Assembly (NCBI GenBank): GCA_934541105.1
Contig: CAKTDA010000002.1
Coordinates: 310,001-374,000, forward strand
Reading direction: 5' to 3'
From: an uncultured Luteitalea sp.
GTDB taxonomy: Bacteria; Acidobacteriota; Vicinamibacteria; Vicinamibacterales; Vicinamibacteraceae
Length of the DNA: 64,000 nt
Position numbers and translations under genes: made by a program. Positions 7,237-15,213 of this stretch are shown one piece after another. Numbering within the stretch: the stretch's first letter is position 1; each line of letters opens with the position of its first letter. The notes under the pieces were generated by a model. It ran no database searches. It was given only the letters and a program-made list of their open reading frames with translations, and was not told the origin of the DNA.

Positions 7237-9273
7237 CTACGCGGAGCGTTCGAGCGCGGCGAGCGCGATGCCGAAGCGGTCCATCACCGCATAGAGCGAC
7301 GCGCGGCGCAACGGCTTTGCGAGGTAGTCGTCCATGCCCGCCGCGAGGCATCGCTCCCGATCGCCAATCATCGCGTGGGCGGTCAGCGCGACGATCGGCG
7401 TCCGTCGCACGCGGCGGCGCGCCTCGTTCGCCCTGATCTCGCGGCACGCGTCGAGCCCGTCGAGCCCCGGCATCTCCACGTCCATCAGCACCAGGTCGAA
7501 GCGCTCGCGCTGCGACGCCTCGATGGCCTCGCGGCCGCCGCTCGCGGCAACCACGCGGCACCCCCGGCTCTCGAGCAGTTCGCGAACGACGCGCAGGTTG
7601 ACGTCGTTGTCGTCCACGGCAAGGATTCGCGGCGTCCGCGACACCCGCGGCACCGCCGCCAGCGCCGGCGAGGAGCCCGGCGCACGTGCCGCGTCGCGGC
7701 TCAGGACGGCCGCGAGCACTGCCGCCACCGTCTGTCGCCGGTGCGGCCGCAACAGCACCGCCGGTCCCGCGCCGGGCGTGACCGCATCCGCGGCGCCAGC
7801 GAGCTCGACGACCGGCACCCCCACGCGCCGCAGAGCCGTGAGGCTCTCGATCGAACCCGCGAGCGACCGATCGATCACCACCAGGCCCCAGCGGCGTTCC
7901 CACAGCAGCGTGCCGAGCGTCGCATCGTCGTCCGCGCAGCGCACCGAGGCGCCCCACTGCCCGAGCCAGTCCGCGAGCACCTCGCGCGATGCAACCTGCC
8001 GGTCCACGATCAGCACGTCGCACCCGTCCAGACCCTGCGGCCGCGCCTCGATGGCGGCGGTCGCCCCGTGGCCCACGCCGACGGGCAGCCTGAAGGCGAA
8101 CCGGCTGCCCTGTCCCTCCTCGCTCTCGAATGCGAGCTCCCCGCCAGTGAGGTGCAGCAGGCGAGCGCAGATCGGCAGGCCGAGTCCCGTGTTCGCGAAC
8201 AGCTGCGGCGCCCCGTCACCGGCTTCGCGGAGCATCCGCCTGATCGCCTCCTGCTCGGCCGCACCGATGCCGACGCCGGTGTCGGCCACCTCCACCGACA
8301 GCGACGCGCAGCCGTCCTCGTCCACCTCGCCAAGGGTCACGTACACCCGCACGCAGCCGACGTTCGTGTACTTGACGGCATTGCCGACGAGGTTGGCCAG
8401 CACCTGCCGGAACCGGCCGGGGTCGGCGACGACGCGCGTCGGGAGCGGCGACTCCTGCCCCCACACGAGGTCCAGGTCCTTCTGGTGCGCCCGCGACGCC
8501 ATGGTGGCCAGCACGTCGTGGACGATGGCCGTGACGTCGAACGGCACCTGCTGGAGCTCGATGCGGCCCGCCTCGATGCGCGAGAGGTCCACCACGTCGT
8601 CCACCACGGTCACGAGCGACTCCGCCGAACGGCGAATCGTCTCGAGATAATCGCGCTGCGCCGGCGTCAGGTCGGTGTCGAGGGCGAGATCGGTCATGCC
8701 CAGCAGGCCGTTCAGGGGCGTGCGCACCTCGTGGCTCATCATGGCCACGAACTCGCTCTTGAAGCGGTTCGCGCGTTCGGCGCGTTCGGTGGCCTCCTGG
8801 AGTTCCTCGGTCCTGCGCGCCACGCGGAGCTCGAAGTCCTCGTGCTGCCGTGTGATGGCGGCGTCGCGCGTCTCCACCTGCGCGAGGAGTTCGTTGAATG
8901 CCTCCGCCACGGCCGCAAGTTCACCGCCGTCGCGGGGCGCCGTCAGGCGTCCGTCGAACCGGCCGCTCGCGATGATCTGGCGAGCTGCCCCATCGACCTG
9001 CCGGACGCGGGCGTTCGCCGAGCGGGCAACGGCAGCGGCCGACAGCCGCGCGAGCACCAGCGCGACGACCGCCACCAGCGCGAACACGGCGACCGTGCGC
9101 CATGCCCCGGCGCCGGCGAGTCCGGCGGCTGCGGCGCTGACGATGGCGGCAGCAAGCGCCGACGTGAGCTGGAGTGTGAAGTGACCGGCCATGAGGGTGG
9201 GGAGTCCCCACCGCTGAATCGGCCGGAATGCGCCGGATGTGAATGACGGACTACGTCTCGGGCGGGACGTCAC
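7237..9273 (-). CDS. Hybrid sensor histidine kinase with two receiver domains
   Basis: The domain order is an N-terminal membrane region of two hydrophobic helices, HAMP-like linker and coiled coil, HisKA (MMSHEVRTPLNGLLGM), HATPase (N box NLVGNAVKYT, G1 DTGVGIG, G2 GLGLPIC), then two receivers. The first receiver (from CDVLIVDRQVASREVL) is degenerate, with VVIDRSLAG at the phospho-site region. The second is intact (ILAVDDNDVN, LMDVEMPGLDG, final LAKPL). The GTG at 9273 overlaps the upstream EamA gene by 23 bases; ATG 9192 (MAGHFTLQ) gives 651 residues and starts just before the first membrane helix, so either start is possible. The periplasmic part is very short, so the signal is probably sensed in or near the membrane. 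Confidence 0.85.
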   Translation of the reverse strand: MTSRPRRSPSFTSGAFRPIQRWGLPTLMAGHFTLQLTSALAAAIVSAAAAGLAGAGAWRTVAVFALVAVVALVLARLSAAAVARSANARVRQVDGAARQIIASGRFDGRLTAPRDGGELAAVAEAFNELLAQVETRDAAITRQHEDFELRVARRTEELQEATERAERANRFKSEFVAMMSHEVRTPLNGLLGMTDLALDTDLTPAQRDYLETIRRSAESLVTVVDDVVDLSRIEAGRIELQQVPFDVTAIVHDVLATMASRAHQKDLDLVWGQESPLPTRVVADPGRFRQVLANLVGNAVKYTNVGCVRVYVTLGEVDEDGCASLSVEVADTGVGIGAAEQEAIRRMLREAGDGAPQLFANTGLGLPICARLLHLTGGELAFESEEGQGSRFAFRLPVGVGHGATAAIEARPQGLDGCDVLIVDRQVASREVLADWLGQWGASVRCADDDATLGTLLWERRWGLVVIDRSLAGSIESLTALRRVGVPVVELAGAADAVTPGAGPAVLLRPHRRQTVAAVLAAVLSRDAARAPGSSPALAAVPRVSRTPRILAVDDNDVNLRVVRELLESRGCRVVAASGGREAIEASQRERFDLVLMDVEMPGLDGLDACREIRANEARRRVRRTPIVALTAHAMIGDRERCLAAGMDDYLAKPLRRASLYAVMDRFGIALAALERSA
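9196..9212 (-). repeat. 7-bp hairpin directly before the alternative kinase start
   Basis: GGTGGGG and CCCCACC flank a 3-base loop. On the minus strand this hairpin ends three bases before ATG 9192. If 9192 is the start, the hairpin occupies the ribosome-binding position. If 9273 is the start, it is coding. Confidence 0.5.
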
Positions 9274-10165
9274 CGACCTCGGTGCGGACGGGGACGTGCC
9301 CGAGCCGGGTCAGGATCACGCCAGCCGCAACGAGCAGCGCCCCTGCGAGCCGCATGCCGGCGAGCCGCTCGCCGAGCCACACCATGGCCACGACGAGCGC
9401 CGCGACCGGGACGACGTTCGAGTAGAGCGACGTGCGCGACGACCCGAGCTGTCGAACACCGAGATACCACGCCGTGTACGCGAAGTTCAGGGCGAGCAGC
9501 GACGAGAACACGACGCACACCCAGGCCACGAGCCGGACCTCGGACCATGCCGTGCGCGCGAAGTCCGCGGTGGCGAACGGAAGGAAGATCGCGGTGCCGA
9601 TGGTCATCGACAGCCCGGTGACGACAATGGGCGAATAGCTGGCGAGCAGCGGACGCCCGGCGACCGTGTAGACGGTCCAGCAGAGCACGCAGGCGAGCAT
9701 CATCATGTCGCCCGTCAGCGAGCTGACTCCCGCCGCGGCCCCGCCGCGGACGATGAGCGTGACGCCGAGGAACGACAGCGCGGTGCCGAGCCAGTGGGCG
9801 AGCGGCAGGCGCTCGTGACCGACCGCGGCCGATGCGAGGCTCACGGCTGCCGGCGTGCAGGCGATGATGATCGAGGCGTTCATCACGCTCGTGCGCTCGA
9901 GCCCCGCGATGAACAGGATCTGGTAGAGGAACTGCCCGACGATGCCGAGGAGGACGATCACGGCCCAGTGGCGGGGCGTGAGCCGCGCGACGTGTTCACG
10001 CCGGCGGGTGCCGTAGATGATCGCCAGGAAGACGACGGAGGCGACGAGCAGGCGCAGGCCGTTGAAGGCTCGCGCAGGCACTTCCTGCAGGACGAACTTG
10101 ATGACGCTGTAGTTGCTGCCCCAGATGAGGGCGGTCAGCAGCAGGTAGAGGTCGACTCTCGTCAT
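9251..10165 (-). CDS. EamA/DMT-family transporter
   Basis: The 304-residue protein has ten predicted transmembrane helices in two homologous EamA halves. It begins MTRVDLYLLLTALIWGSNYSV, the typical WGSNY opening of drug/metabolite exporters (RhaT/YdcZ/EamA families). The second half ends in LGERLAGMRLAGALLVAAGV, the usual GE-x(n)-GALLIxxGV pattern. The substrate cannot be told from sequence. It lies on the minus strand downstream of atpE, separated by a strong hairpin, and upstream of the hybrid kinase with overlapping ends, so it may share a transcript with the kinase. Confidence 0.85.
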   Translation of the reverse strand: MTRVDLYLLLTALIWGSNYSVIKFVLQEVPARAFNGLRLLVASVVFLAIIYGTRRREHVARLTPRHWAVIVLLGIVGQFLYQILFIAGLERTSVMNASIIIACTPAAVSLASAAVGHERLPLAHWLGTALSFLGVTLIVRGGAAAGVSSLTGDMMMLACVLCWTVYTVAGRPLLASYSPIVVTGLSMTIGTAIFLPFATADFARTAWSEVRLVAWVCVVFSSLLALNFAYTAWYLGVRQLGSSRTSLYSNVVPVAALVVAMVWLGERLAGMRLAGALLVAAGVILTRLGHVPVRTEVGDVPPET

Positions 10166-10217
10166 CAGTCCGAAACCCTGGATTCGAACTGGCCGTGTGG
10201 GCGGCTCGGAAGGAGGG

Positions 10218-10245
10218 CCGGGGCCGGCCCGATGCCGGGCCCCGG
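10218..10245 (-). terminator. Strong GC hairpin after atpE
   Basis: CCGGGGCC (10218-10225) pairs with GGCCCCGG (10238-10245), with an inner GGC/GCC pairing. It starts 12 bases past the atpE stop and lies before the EamA start. No T run follows, so it may be an intrinsic-type terminator or an mRNA 3' stabiliser. Confidence 0.55.
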
Positions 10246-10256
10246 TAATCTTCGTC

Positions 10257-10607
10257 TTACGCCAGGCCGAGGGCCGTGTTGCGCACGAAGAAGATGATCA
10301 GCGAGACGAGCAGCACATAGATCACGAGCGACTCGATCAGCACCAGGCCCAGCAGCAGCGCGCCGCGGATCTGGTCGGCCGCACCCGGGTTGCGGGCGAT
10401 GCCCTCGGCGGCTGCGCTCACGGCCTTGCCCTGCGCAATGGCGCCGAACGCCGCGGCAATCGCGAGCGCGAAGCCGGCCGTCACGACCGCCCACTGCGTC
10501 ACGTTGGACGCCACTGCGCCCGCCGCTGCCGGTTCCTGCGCATAGGCCGGCGTCACGAGACCGGCGGCCACCACCAACGCGAACACTGCAAGGAACTTCT
10601 TCATCAT
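10257..10607 (-). CDS. atpE: ATP synthase F0 subunit c, with N-terminal signal-like extension
   Basis: This subunit forms the rotor ring of the F-type ATP synthase. The 116-residue product is longer than the usual 75-90. Residues 1-24 look like a cleavable signal peptide (MMKKFLAVFALVV... ending AYAQ). The two c-ring helices follow, with the polar loop Arg72-Asn73-Pro74. The ion-binding carboxylate is Glu92. Gln59, Ser93 and Tyr97 fall at positions equivalent to Gln32, Ser66 and Tyr70 of the sodium-binding Ilyobacter tartaricus c subunit; the Val63 and Thr67 positions are Leu here. It lies downstream of atpB on the minus strand after a structured 209-base spacer. The F1 and b-subunit genes are not in the window. 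Confidence 0.92.
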   Translation of the reverse strand: MMKKFLAVFALVVAAGLVTPAYAQEPAAAGAVASNVTQWAVVTAGFALAIAAAFGAIAQGKAVSAAAEGIARNPGAADQIRGALLLGLVLIESLVIYVLLVSLIIFFVRNTALGLA

Positions 10608-10653
10608 CTGTACGGCCCTTTCGAGGCTTGACACTGCGTCGGCATTGGTGACT

Positions 10654-10799
10654 CGCGACCGGGGTCGCGGGCGCTGGCCTGTGGCGCGCCTGGGTCGAGT
10701 TGCAGACCGGGGCCCGACGGATGCCGAGGTCTGCCGACCTGTCTCCCGCCCGGCACGATGCGCAGGCGGGAGGGTCGCCGCGCGTGCCGAAGCACGCGC
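10654..10799 (-). repeat. Three hairpins in the atpB-atpE spacer
   Basis: The 209-base stretch 10608-10816 holds no gene but three clear stems. These are CGCGACC/GGTCGCG (10654-10660 with 10663-10669), CTCCCGCC/GGCGGGAG (10743-10750 with 10765-10772), and GCGCGTGC/GCACGCGC (10780-10787 with 10792-10799). On the transcribed minus strand the last has a UUCG tetraloop closed by C-G. Such structure before the high-copy c subunit could serve differential expression or mRNA processing. Confidence 0.55.
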
Positions 10800-10816
10800 G
10801 ACGGGAACGGATGTCG

Positions 10817-11632
10817 TCACGCCGCCGCGTGTGCGTGCGCCGGCGAGTCGCCGTGCGCATGCGCGTCGTCGTGGTGTGCGTCGTCGTGGCCGTGCTCGAC
10901 GTGAACGGCGCCGGCCAGGTAGATGATCGTCAGCAGCGTGAAGATGTAGGCCTGCAGCGACCCGGTGATCACGCCGAGGAACATCATCGGCAGCGGCACC
11001 AGGAACGGGATGATGCTGGCCATGATGAGCACGACGAGTTCCTCGCCGTAGACGTTGCCGAACAGACGCAGCGAGAGCGACATCACCCGGGACATGTGGC
11101 TGATGAGCTCGATCGGCGCCATGATCGGCGCCACGAACAGCGGCACGCCCGGCGGGATGATGAAGTGCTTGACGTAGGCGACGATGCCCTGCGCCTTGAT
11201 GCCCTGCAGGTGGTAGTAGACCCAGACCGTGAGCGCGCAGCCGAGCGTCGTGCTGATGTTTGCCGTCGGCGACATCAGGCCCGGAATCTTCCCCATGGCG
11301 TTGGCGAGGAAGATGAAGATGAAGATCGAGCCGACGAGCGGCAGGAACTGCGGTCCGCGCGGCCCGATGTTCTCCTTCAGCAGCCCGTTCAGGAAGCCGA
11401 CGATGTCCTCGAGCACGATCTGGAGCCGGCCCGGGTTCTCGACGCTGAAGCGCGACCGGACCGCCAGGCAGAAGATCGTCACGACGAGCACGATGAGCCC
11501 GCACATCACGAGGTGATCGGGGATCACCTGCATCCCGGGTGTGTAGGGCGTCCCCATGAGGGATGCCACGAGCGGCCCGAGCAGCCGGTTGACGAACTCG
11601 ACGATCCAGAGTGTGTGATGCAGGTTTTCCAT
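10817..11632 (-). CDS. atpB: ATP synthase F0 subunit a
   Basis: The 271-residue stator channel subunit has the hallmark helix containing the essential arginine (SLSLRLFGNVYGEELVV) and the usual five to six membrane helices (for example GSIFIFIFLANAMGKIPGL). ATG 11632 (MENLHHTLW) is the natural start; the longer open frame to 11791 is shadow sequence. The C-terminus carries an unusual tail of about 27 residues rich in His and Asp (VHVEHGHDDAHHDDAHAHG and onward) with nine His residues. Upstream are atpI and atpZ, downstream atpE. Confidence 0.95.
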   Translation of the reverse strand: MENLHHTLWIVEFVNRLLGPLVASLMGTPYTPGMQVIPDHLVMCGLIVLVVTIFCLAVRSRFSVENPGRLQIVLEDIVGFLNGLLKENIGPRGPQFLPLVGSIFIFIFLANAMGKIPGLMSPTANISTTLGCALTVWVYYHLQGIKAQGIVAYVKHFIIPPGVPLFVAPIMAPIELISHMSRVMSLSLRLFGNVYGEELVVLIMASIIPFLVPLPMMFLGVITGSLQAYIFTLLTIIYLAGAVHVEHGHDDAHHDDAHAHGDSPAHAHAAA

Positions 11633-11663
11633 GCAGAACGGCGGGTGCGGGGAGACCGTCCGG

Positions 11664-12077
11664 CTATCGCCAGGACCGGACCGCTTCCACCATCGCGGCG
11701 ACCACGACCGCGGACACGCCCAACAGCACCCCAATCGGGTGCAGGCGCAAACGCGCAATGATAACGTACCCGGCCGCGAGCAGCAACGCATGCCGGGCGA
11801 CGAGCCCGAGCACCGCCCCCGCCGACAGTCGCGACGCGCCCGCCCCGGACTCCGGAGCCGGCCCGAGCGCTGCCACTCCGCGCAGAATCACGCGGTAACT
11901 GCCCCACGAGAGCAGGCTGCCGGCCAGCACGCCTGCCGCCACGCGCCAGCCGCCGAGCGGCAGGGCGCCGAGCGCCAGCACCGCCGTCGCCGCGAGCGTC
12001 GCCCGCTCGATGCGCCTGGCCAGGGCGTGAAACGACGGCTCGCCCCCGACCAGGCGCCTGTCAGCGGGAGGAGTCAA
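11664..12077 (-). CDS. atpI: ATP synthase subunit I (AtpI-like)
   Basis: The 137-residue hydrophobic protein has about four membrane helices and sits between atpZ and atpB, the normal place of subunit I, an assembly factor for the c ring. The only in-frame start that keeps the N-terminus is TTG 12077 (MTPPADRRL), which overlaps the end of atpZ by 17 bases and suggests translational coupling. Sequence similarity within this family is low, so the call rests mainly on position and topology. Confidence 0.75.
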   Translation of the reverse strand: MTPPADRRLVGGEPSFHALARRIERATLAATAVLALGALPLGGWRVAAGVLAGSLLSWGSYRVILRGVAALGPAPESGAGASRLSAGAVLGLVARHALLLAAGYVIIARLRLHPIGVLLGVSAVVVAAMVEAVRSWR

Positions 12078-12291
12078 GGGTCCGGCGGGTGATGCGGACG
12101 ACGTTCAGGACGGCAGCGGCAAAGCCCATCCCGAAACCGACGAGCATGCCCCAGGGGCCGAGCCCGAAGGTGCGGTCCATCCAAAGACCAGCCGCGGTCC
12201 CGAGCACGATGGCAATGACGAACGAGAGCCCGAGCGTACCGAGCTCGCCGACCGTCCGCCAGTAGCCTGCCGGGCGCGGCGTCAGCGCCAT
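12061..12291 (-). CDS. atpZ: AtpZ (F0F1 ATPase accessory protein)
   Basis: The 76-residue protein has two membrane helices and the pattern GTAAGLWMDRTFGLGPWGML(V) followed by GFGMGFAAAVLNVVRI, characteristic of the AtpZ/AtpI (ATPase_gene1) family. AtpZ works with AtpI in ATP synthase assembly and has been linked to Mg2+/Ca2+ transport. It is the first gene of the F0 cluster, reading away from the divergent VWA gene. Confidence 0.85.
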   Translation of the reverse strand: MALTPRPAGYWRTVGELGTLGLSFVIAIVLGTAAGLWMDRTFGLGPWGMLVGFGMGFAAAVLNVVRITRRTLDSSR

Positions 12292-12413
12292 CGGGGCACT
12301 CCGGGAGAGGGAACAGTCGAGCGCAGGCGTGGCATGGCAAGTACCTCGTGCGACCGACAGCGCGCGGCCATCGTCGGAAAGGGAGGAACCTCCGGGGGGT
12401 CCGACAGCCCTCG

Positions 12414-12444
12414 ACTATACTCCAGAGGCGGGCCCAGGCCCGCC
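12414..12444 (+). promoter_or_regulatory. Divergent promoter core ACTATACT plus 5'-end hairpin
   Basis: TATACT (12416-12421) reads towards the VWA gene, and the overlapping TATAGT (12419-12414, minus) reads towards atpZ. Six bases beyond TATACT begins GGCGGGCC-CA-GGCCCGCC (12427-12444), a perfect 8-bp inverted repeat that would form the very 5' end of the VWA mRNA. The remainder of the 166-base divergent region shows nothing else clear. Confidence 0.5.
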
Positions 12445-12457
12445 ACGGACAACTCAG

Positions 12458-13354
12458 ATGCGACTACTCCCGACGCTCGTCCTGGCTGCGGCTCTCGTCC
12501 CGTCCGTGATGGTTCCCGATGCTGCAGCGCAGCCCGGCAGCCGGCAGCGGACCCTGCTCGTCTCTGCCGTCGGCGCCGACGGCGCACCGGTGGACTCGCT
12601 GGATCCGGCCGACGTGATCGTCCGCGAGGATGGCGTGGCGCGCGAGATCGTGAAGGTCAGTCGTGCGACCGAGCCCGTGGACATCACGCTGATCGTCGAC
12701 AACAGCCAGGCCGCGCGGCGGGCGCAGCAGGACATCCGCATCGCGGTCGAGCACTTCATCACGACGTTTGCCGGGCCGCATCGGATCACGCTGATGTCGG
12801 TGGCGGACCGCCCGACGGTGCTGGTGAACTCGACGACGAGCAAGGCGCAGCTGCTGCAGGGCGTGCCGCGGCTGTTCACCCAGCCCCAGTCGGGCGCGTA
12901 TCTCGTCGAGGGCGTGATCGAGGCGTCGCGCGCGATCGGGAAGCGCAAGCCCGCCCGCGCGGCCATCCTCGCGATCACGAGCTTCGGCACCGAGTTCTCC
13001 GACCGCGGGTACCAGTACGCGCTCGAGGAGCTCGCCTCGTCGGGCGCGGCCCTTCACGTCATCGAACTGCAGGACACCGACCGCGCCAACCAGCAGGACC
13101 CGAACGTGCGCGACCGCAACCTCGTGATCGACCAGGGCACGGCGCAGACGGGCGGCGTTCGCGAGCTGCTGCTCACGAACATCGCACTGAAGGATGCCCT
13201 GCAGCAGGCCGGCCGGGTGATCACGAGCCAGTTCGAAGTGGTGTACGGGCACCCCGACACCCTGATTCCCGCGCGCAAGGTCGAAGTCGAGTCGGCGCGC
13301 CCTGCCCTGAAGCTTCGTGGCAACGTGCTTCAGGCCAACCGCGCGAGTCGATGA
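12458..13354 (+). CDS. Exported VWA-domain protein with degenerate MIDAS
   Basis: The 298-residue protein begins with a signal peptide (cleavage near VPDAAAQP) and has the architecture of acidobacterial VWFA-related proteins: a short beta domain (SAVGADGAPVDSLDPADVIV and onward), then a VWA fold. The metal-ion-dependent adhesion site DxSxS reads DNSQA, so the second serine is missing and metal binding is doubtful. ATG 13351 of the next, intact VWA gene overlaps its stop codon (ATGA), so the two are co-translated and probably act as a pair. Ligand and function are unknown. Confidence 0.75.
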   Translation: MRLLPTLVLAAALVPSVMVPDAAAQPGSRQRTLLVSAVGADGAPVDSLDPADVIVREDGVAREIVKVSRATEPVDITLIVDNSQAARRAQQDIRIAVEHFITTFAGPHRITLMSVADRPTVLVNSTTSKAQLLQGVPRLFTQPQSGAYLVEGVIEASRAIGKRKPARAAILAITSFGTEFSDRGYQYALEELASSGAALHVIELQDTDRANQQDPNVRDRNLVIDQGTAQTGGVRELLLTNIALKDALQQAGRVITSQFEVVYGHPDTLIPARKVEVESARPALKLRGNVLQANRASR

Positions 13355-14376
13355 CGCACGCGTCCGTTCGTCTCCTGACCGTCGCCTGCGCGGCCTCGCT
13401 GCTGCTGTCGGCACGCGTGCTGTCGCAGGCGCCGCCGCCCCCCGCCGCCCCGGTGCCCGAGGATCAGGCACCGGCCGCCCCGCCGCCGGCCGAGACATCG
13501 ACGGCACCACAGGAGCCCGAACAGCCGATCTTCCGGGCTGGCGTCGAGGTGGTCTCGCTGAACGTCACGGTCACCGAGCGCGACGGCCGGTTCGTCTCTG
13601 GCCTGCCGCGCGAGGCGTTCTCGGTGTTCGAGGACGGGGTCAAGCAGGACGTCATCTTCTTCTCCGGGACGCAACTGCCGACGGCGCTCGGCCTGCTCGT
13701 GGATACGAGCGCGAGCATGAACGACAAGCTGCCGATTGCGCAGCAGGCCGCGGTCGGGTTCATCGAGCGGATGCGCACCGACGACATCCTGACCATCGTC
13801 GACTTCGACAGCCGCGCCGAGATCCTCCAGACGTTCACCGCGGATCGCGCGCAGCTCTCGGCCGCCATCCGCCGCACGACGGCCGGCGGTTCGACGTCGC
13901 TCTACAACGCCGTGTACATCGCGCTCAACGAGTTCAAGAAGATCCGCCAGGCCGACAACGAGCAGGACGTGCGGCGCCAGGCCATCGTCGTCCTCTCGGA
14001 CGGTGAGGACACGTCGAGCCTCGTGCCGTTCGAGGAGGTGCTCGAGCTCGCGAAGCGGTCCGAGGTGGCCATCTACACGATCGGCCTCAAGGACGGCGGC
14101 GGCCGGACGCGGCCGCTCGGGGGCTTCAGCGAGTCGGACTTCGTGCTGAAGCAGTTCGCGCAGGAGACCGGCGGCAAGGCGTTCTTCCCGGGAGCGGCCG
14201 ACGAACTGCCGGCAATCTACGGCCAGGTCGCCGATGAACTCGCGGCGCAGTACACGGTCGGCTACGCCTCGCGGAACGCCCGCCGCGACGGCCGCTGGCG
14301 GCGTGTGGTCGTGCGCGTCGAGCGGCCGAACGCGGTGGCCCGTACCAAGCAGGGATACTACGGCCCGACCGAGTAG
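13351..14376 (+). CDS. Exported VWFA-related acidobacterial domain protein
   Basis: The 341-residue protein has a signal peptide, a Pro/Ala-rich linker (residues ~27-55), then the layout of the VWFA-related Acidobacterial domain family (TIGR03436): a beta domain with VEVVSLNVTVTERDGRFVSG, a VWA fold with an intact MIDAS (DTSAS near residue 117, with conserved downstream Thr and Asp sites), and the C-terminal YTVGYASRNARRDGRWRR region. It sits in an operon behind the degenerate paralogue. The family is abundant in Acidobacteriota and its role is not established. Confidence 0.85.
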   Translation: MTHASVRLLTVACAASLLLSARVLSQAPPPPAAPVPEDQAPAAPPPAETSTAPQEPEQPIFRAGVEVVSLNVTVTERDGRFVSGLPREAFSVFEDGVKQDVIFFSGTQLPTALGLLVDTSASMNDKLPIAQQAAVGFIERMRTDDILTIVDFDSRAEILQTFTADRAQLSAAIRRTTAGGSTSLYNAVYIALNEFKKIRQADNEQDVRRQAIVVLSDGEDTSSLVPFEEVLELAKRSEVAIYTIGLKDGGGRTRPLGGFSESDFVLKQFAQETGGKAFFPGAADELPAIYGQVADELAAQYTVGYASRNARRDGRWRRVVVRVERPNAVARTKQGYYGPTE

Positions 14377-14391
14377 GCCGGCCCGTTCCCG

Positions 14392-15213
14392 ATGATCCTC
14401 GCCCTCCTCTACCTGGCGGCATCCTGCGCATATGGCTGGCACTTCGCCAGCCGCACCCCACGTGCCGGCCGCATCGCGACGGGCCTGCTGCTCCTCGCGG
14501 CGCTCGTGCACACGTTCACGCTCGGCATGTACACGATGGAACTCGGCGTGCCGCCGATGGCCGGACGCACAGGCGCCGTGTCGACGTTCGTGTGGATGCT
14601 CGCCATCGCCTACCTGTCGGTCGAGGTGTCGACCGACGAGCGCGGCATGGGCGTCTTCGTGACGCCGCTCCTCGTGGTGCTCCAGGGCATCGCGGCCCAT
14701 GGCGAGATGCCGACCGACGTCCCTGCGTTCTTCGGGCTGCCGTTCGTGGCGCTGCACGTCGGGTCGCTGCTGTTCGCCTACGCGAGCTTCGCGCTTGCGT
14801 GCGTGATCGGCATCACGTACGTGCTGCTCTTCCGGGAGTTGAAGCGCAAGGCGCCGGGCGTCTTCTTCCAGCGGCTGCCGTCGCTCCAGGTGCTCGACCG
14901 CATGAACATGCGGGCAGTCTCGATCGGCTGGCTCCTGCTGACGATCGGCCTCGCCGGCGGCGCGCTCTGGCTGCAGTCGGCAAGCGTGCAGTACGCAGAC
15001 GATCCGCGCCTGCCCCACATGACGCTGGCGGACCCGAAGATCCTGATGGCCGTCGTCACGTGGGTCGTCTATGGCGCCCAGCTCGCGAGCCGGCGCTGGG
15101 CCGGCCTCACGGCACGCCGCGCGGCCTGGCTCTCGGCACTCGGCTTCGCGATCGTGCTCCTCAACTTCCTCCCCGTGGCGTGGTTCTTCGCCCGCAGCCA
15201 CAACTTCGCGTGA
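14392..15213 (+). CDS. CcsA/HemX-family membrane protein, cytochrome c biogenesis type
   Basis: The 273-residue protein has about eight membrane helices and histidines in loops, as in the CcsA/ResC/HemX family. Within ccs systems these proteins handle haem for cytochrome c maturation; HemX variants beside hemA can modulate GluTR levels. It is the first gene of a haem operon and its stop overlaps the hemA start by one base. The signature WGxxWxWD of true CcsA haem exporters is not obvious, so a HemX-like regulatory role is equally possible. Confidence 0.75.
   Translation: MILALLYLAASCAYGWHFASRTPRAGRIATGLLLLAALVHTFTLGMYTMELGVPPMAGRTGAVSTFVWMLAIAYLSVEVSTDERGMGVFVTPLLVVLQGIAAHGEMPTDVPAFFGLPFVALHVGSLLFAYASFALACVIGITYVLLFRELKRKAPGVFFQRLPSLQVLDRMNMRAVSIGWLLLTIGLAGGALWLQSASVQYADDPRLPHMTLADPKILMAVVTWVVYGAQLASRRWAGLTARRAAWLSALGFAIVLLNFLPVAWFFARSHNFA

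Noticed and set aside
10160..10200. GATTCGAACT-type T-loop signature resembling a tRNA
   Set aside because: The flanking bases do not form a T stem and no acceptor, D or anticodon arms can be folded around it.
10257..12291. N-ATPase type operon
   Set aside because: N-ATPase clusters carry atpQ/atpR and adjacent F1 genes. Here only atpZ, atpI, atpB and atpE are present, so a split ordinary F-type arrangement is more likely.
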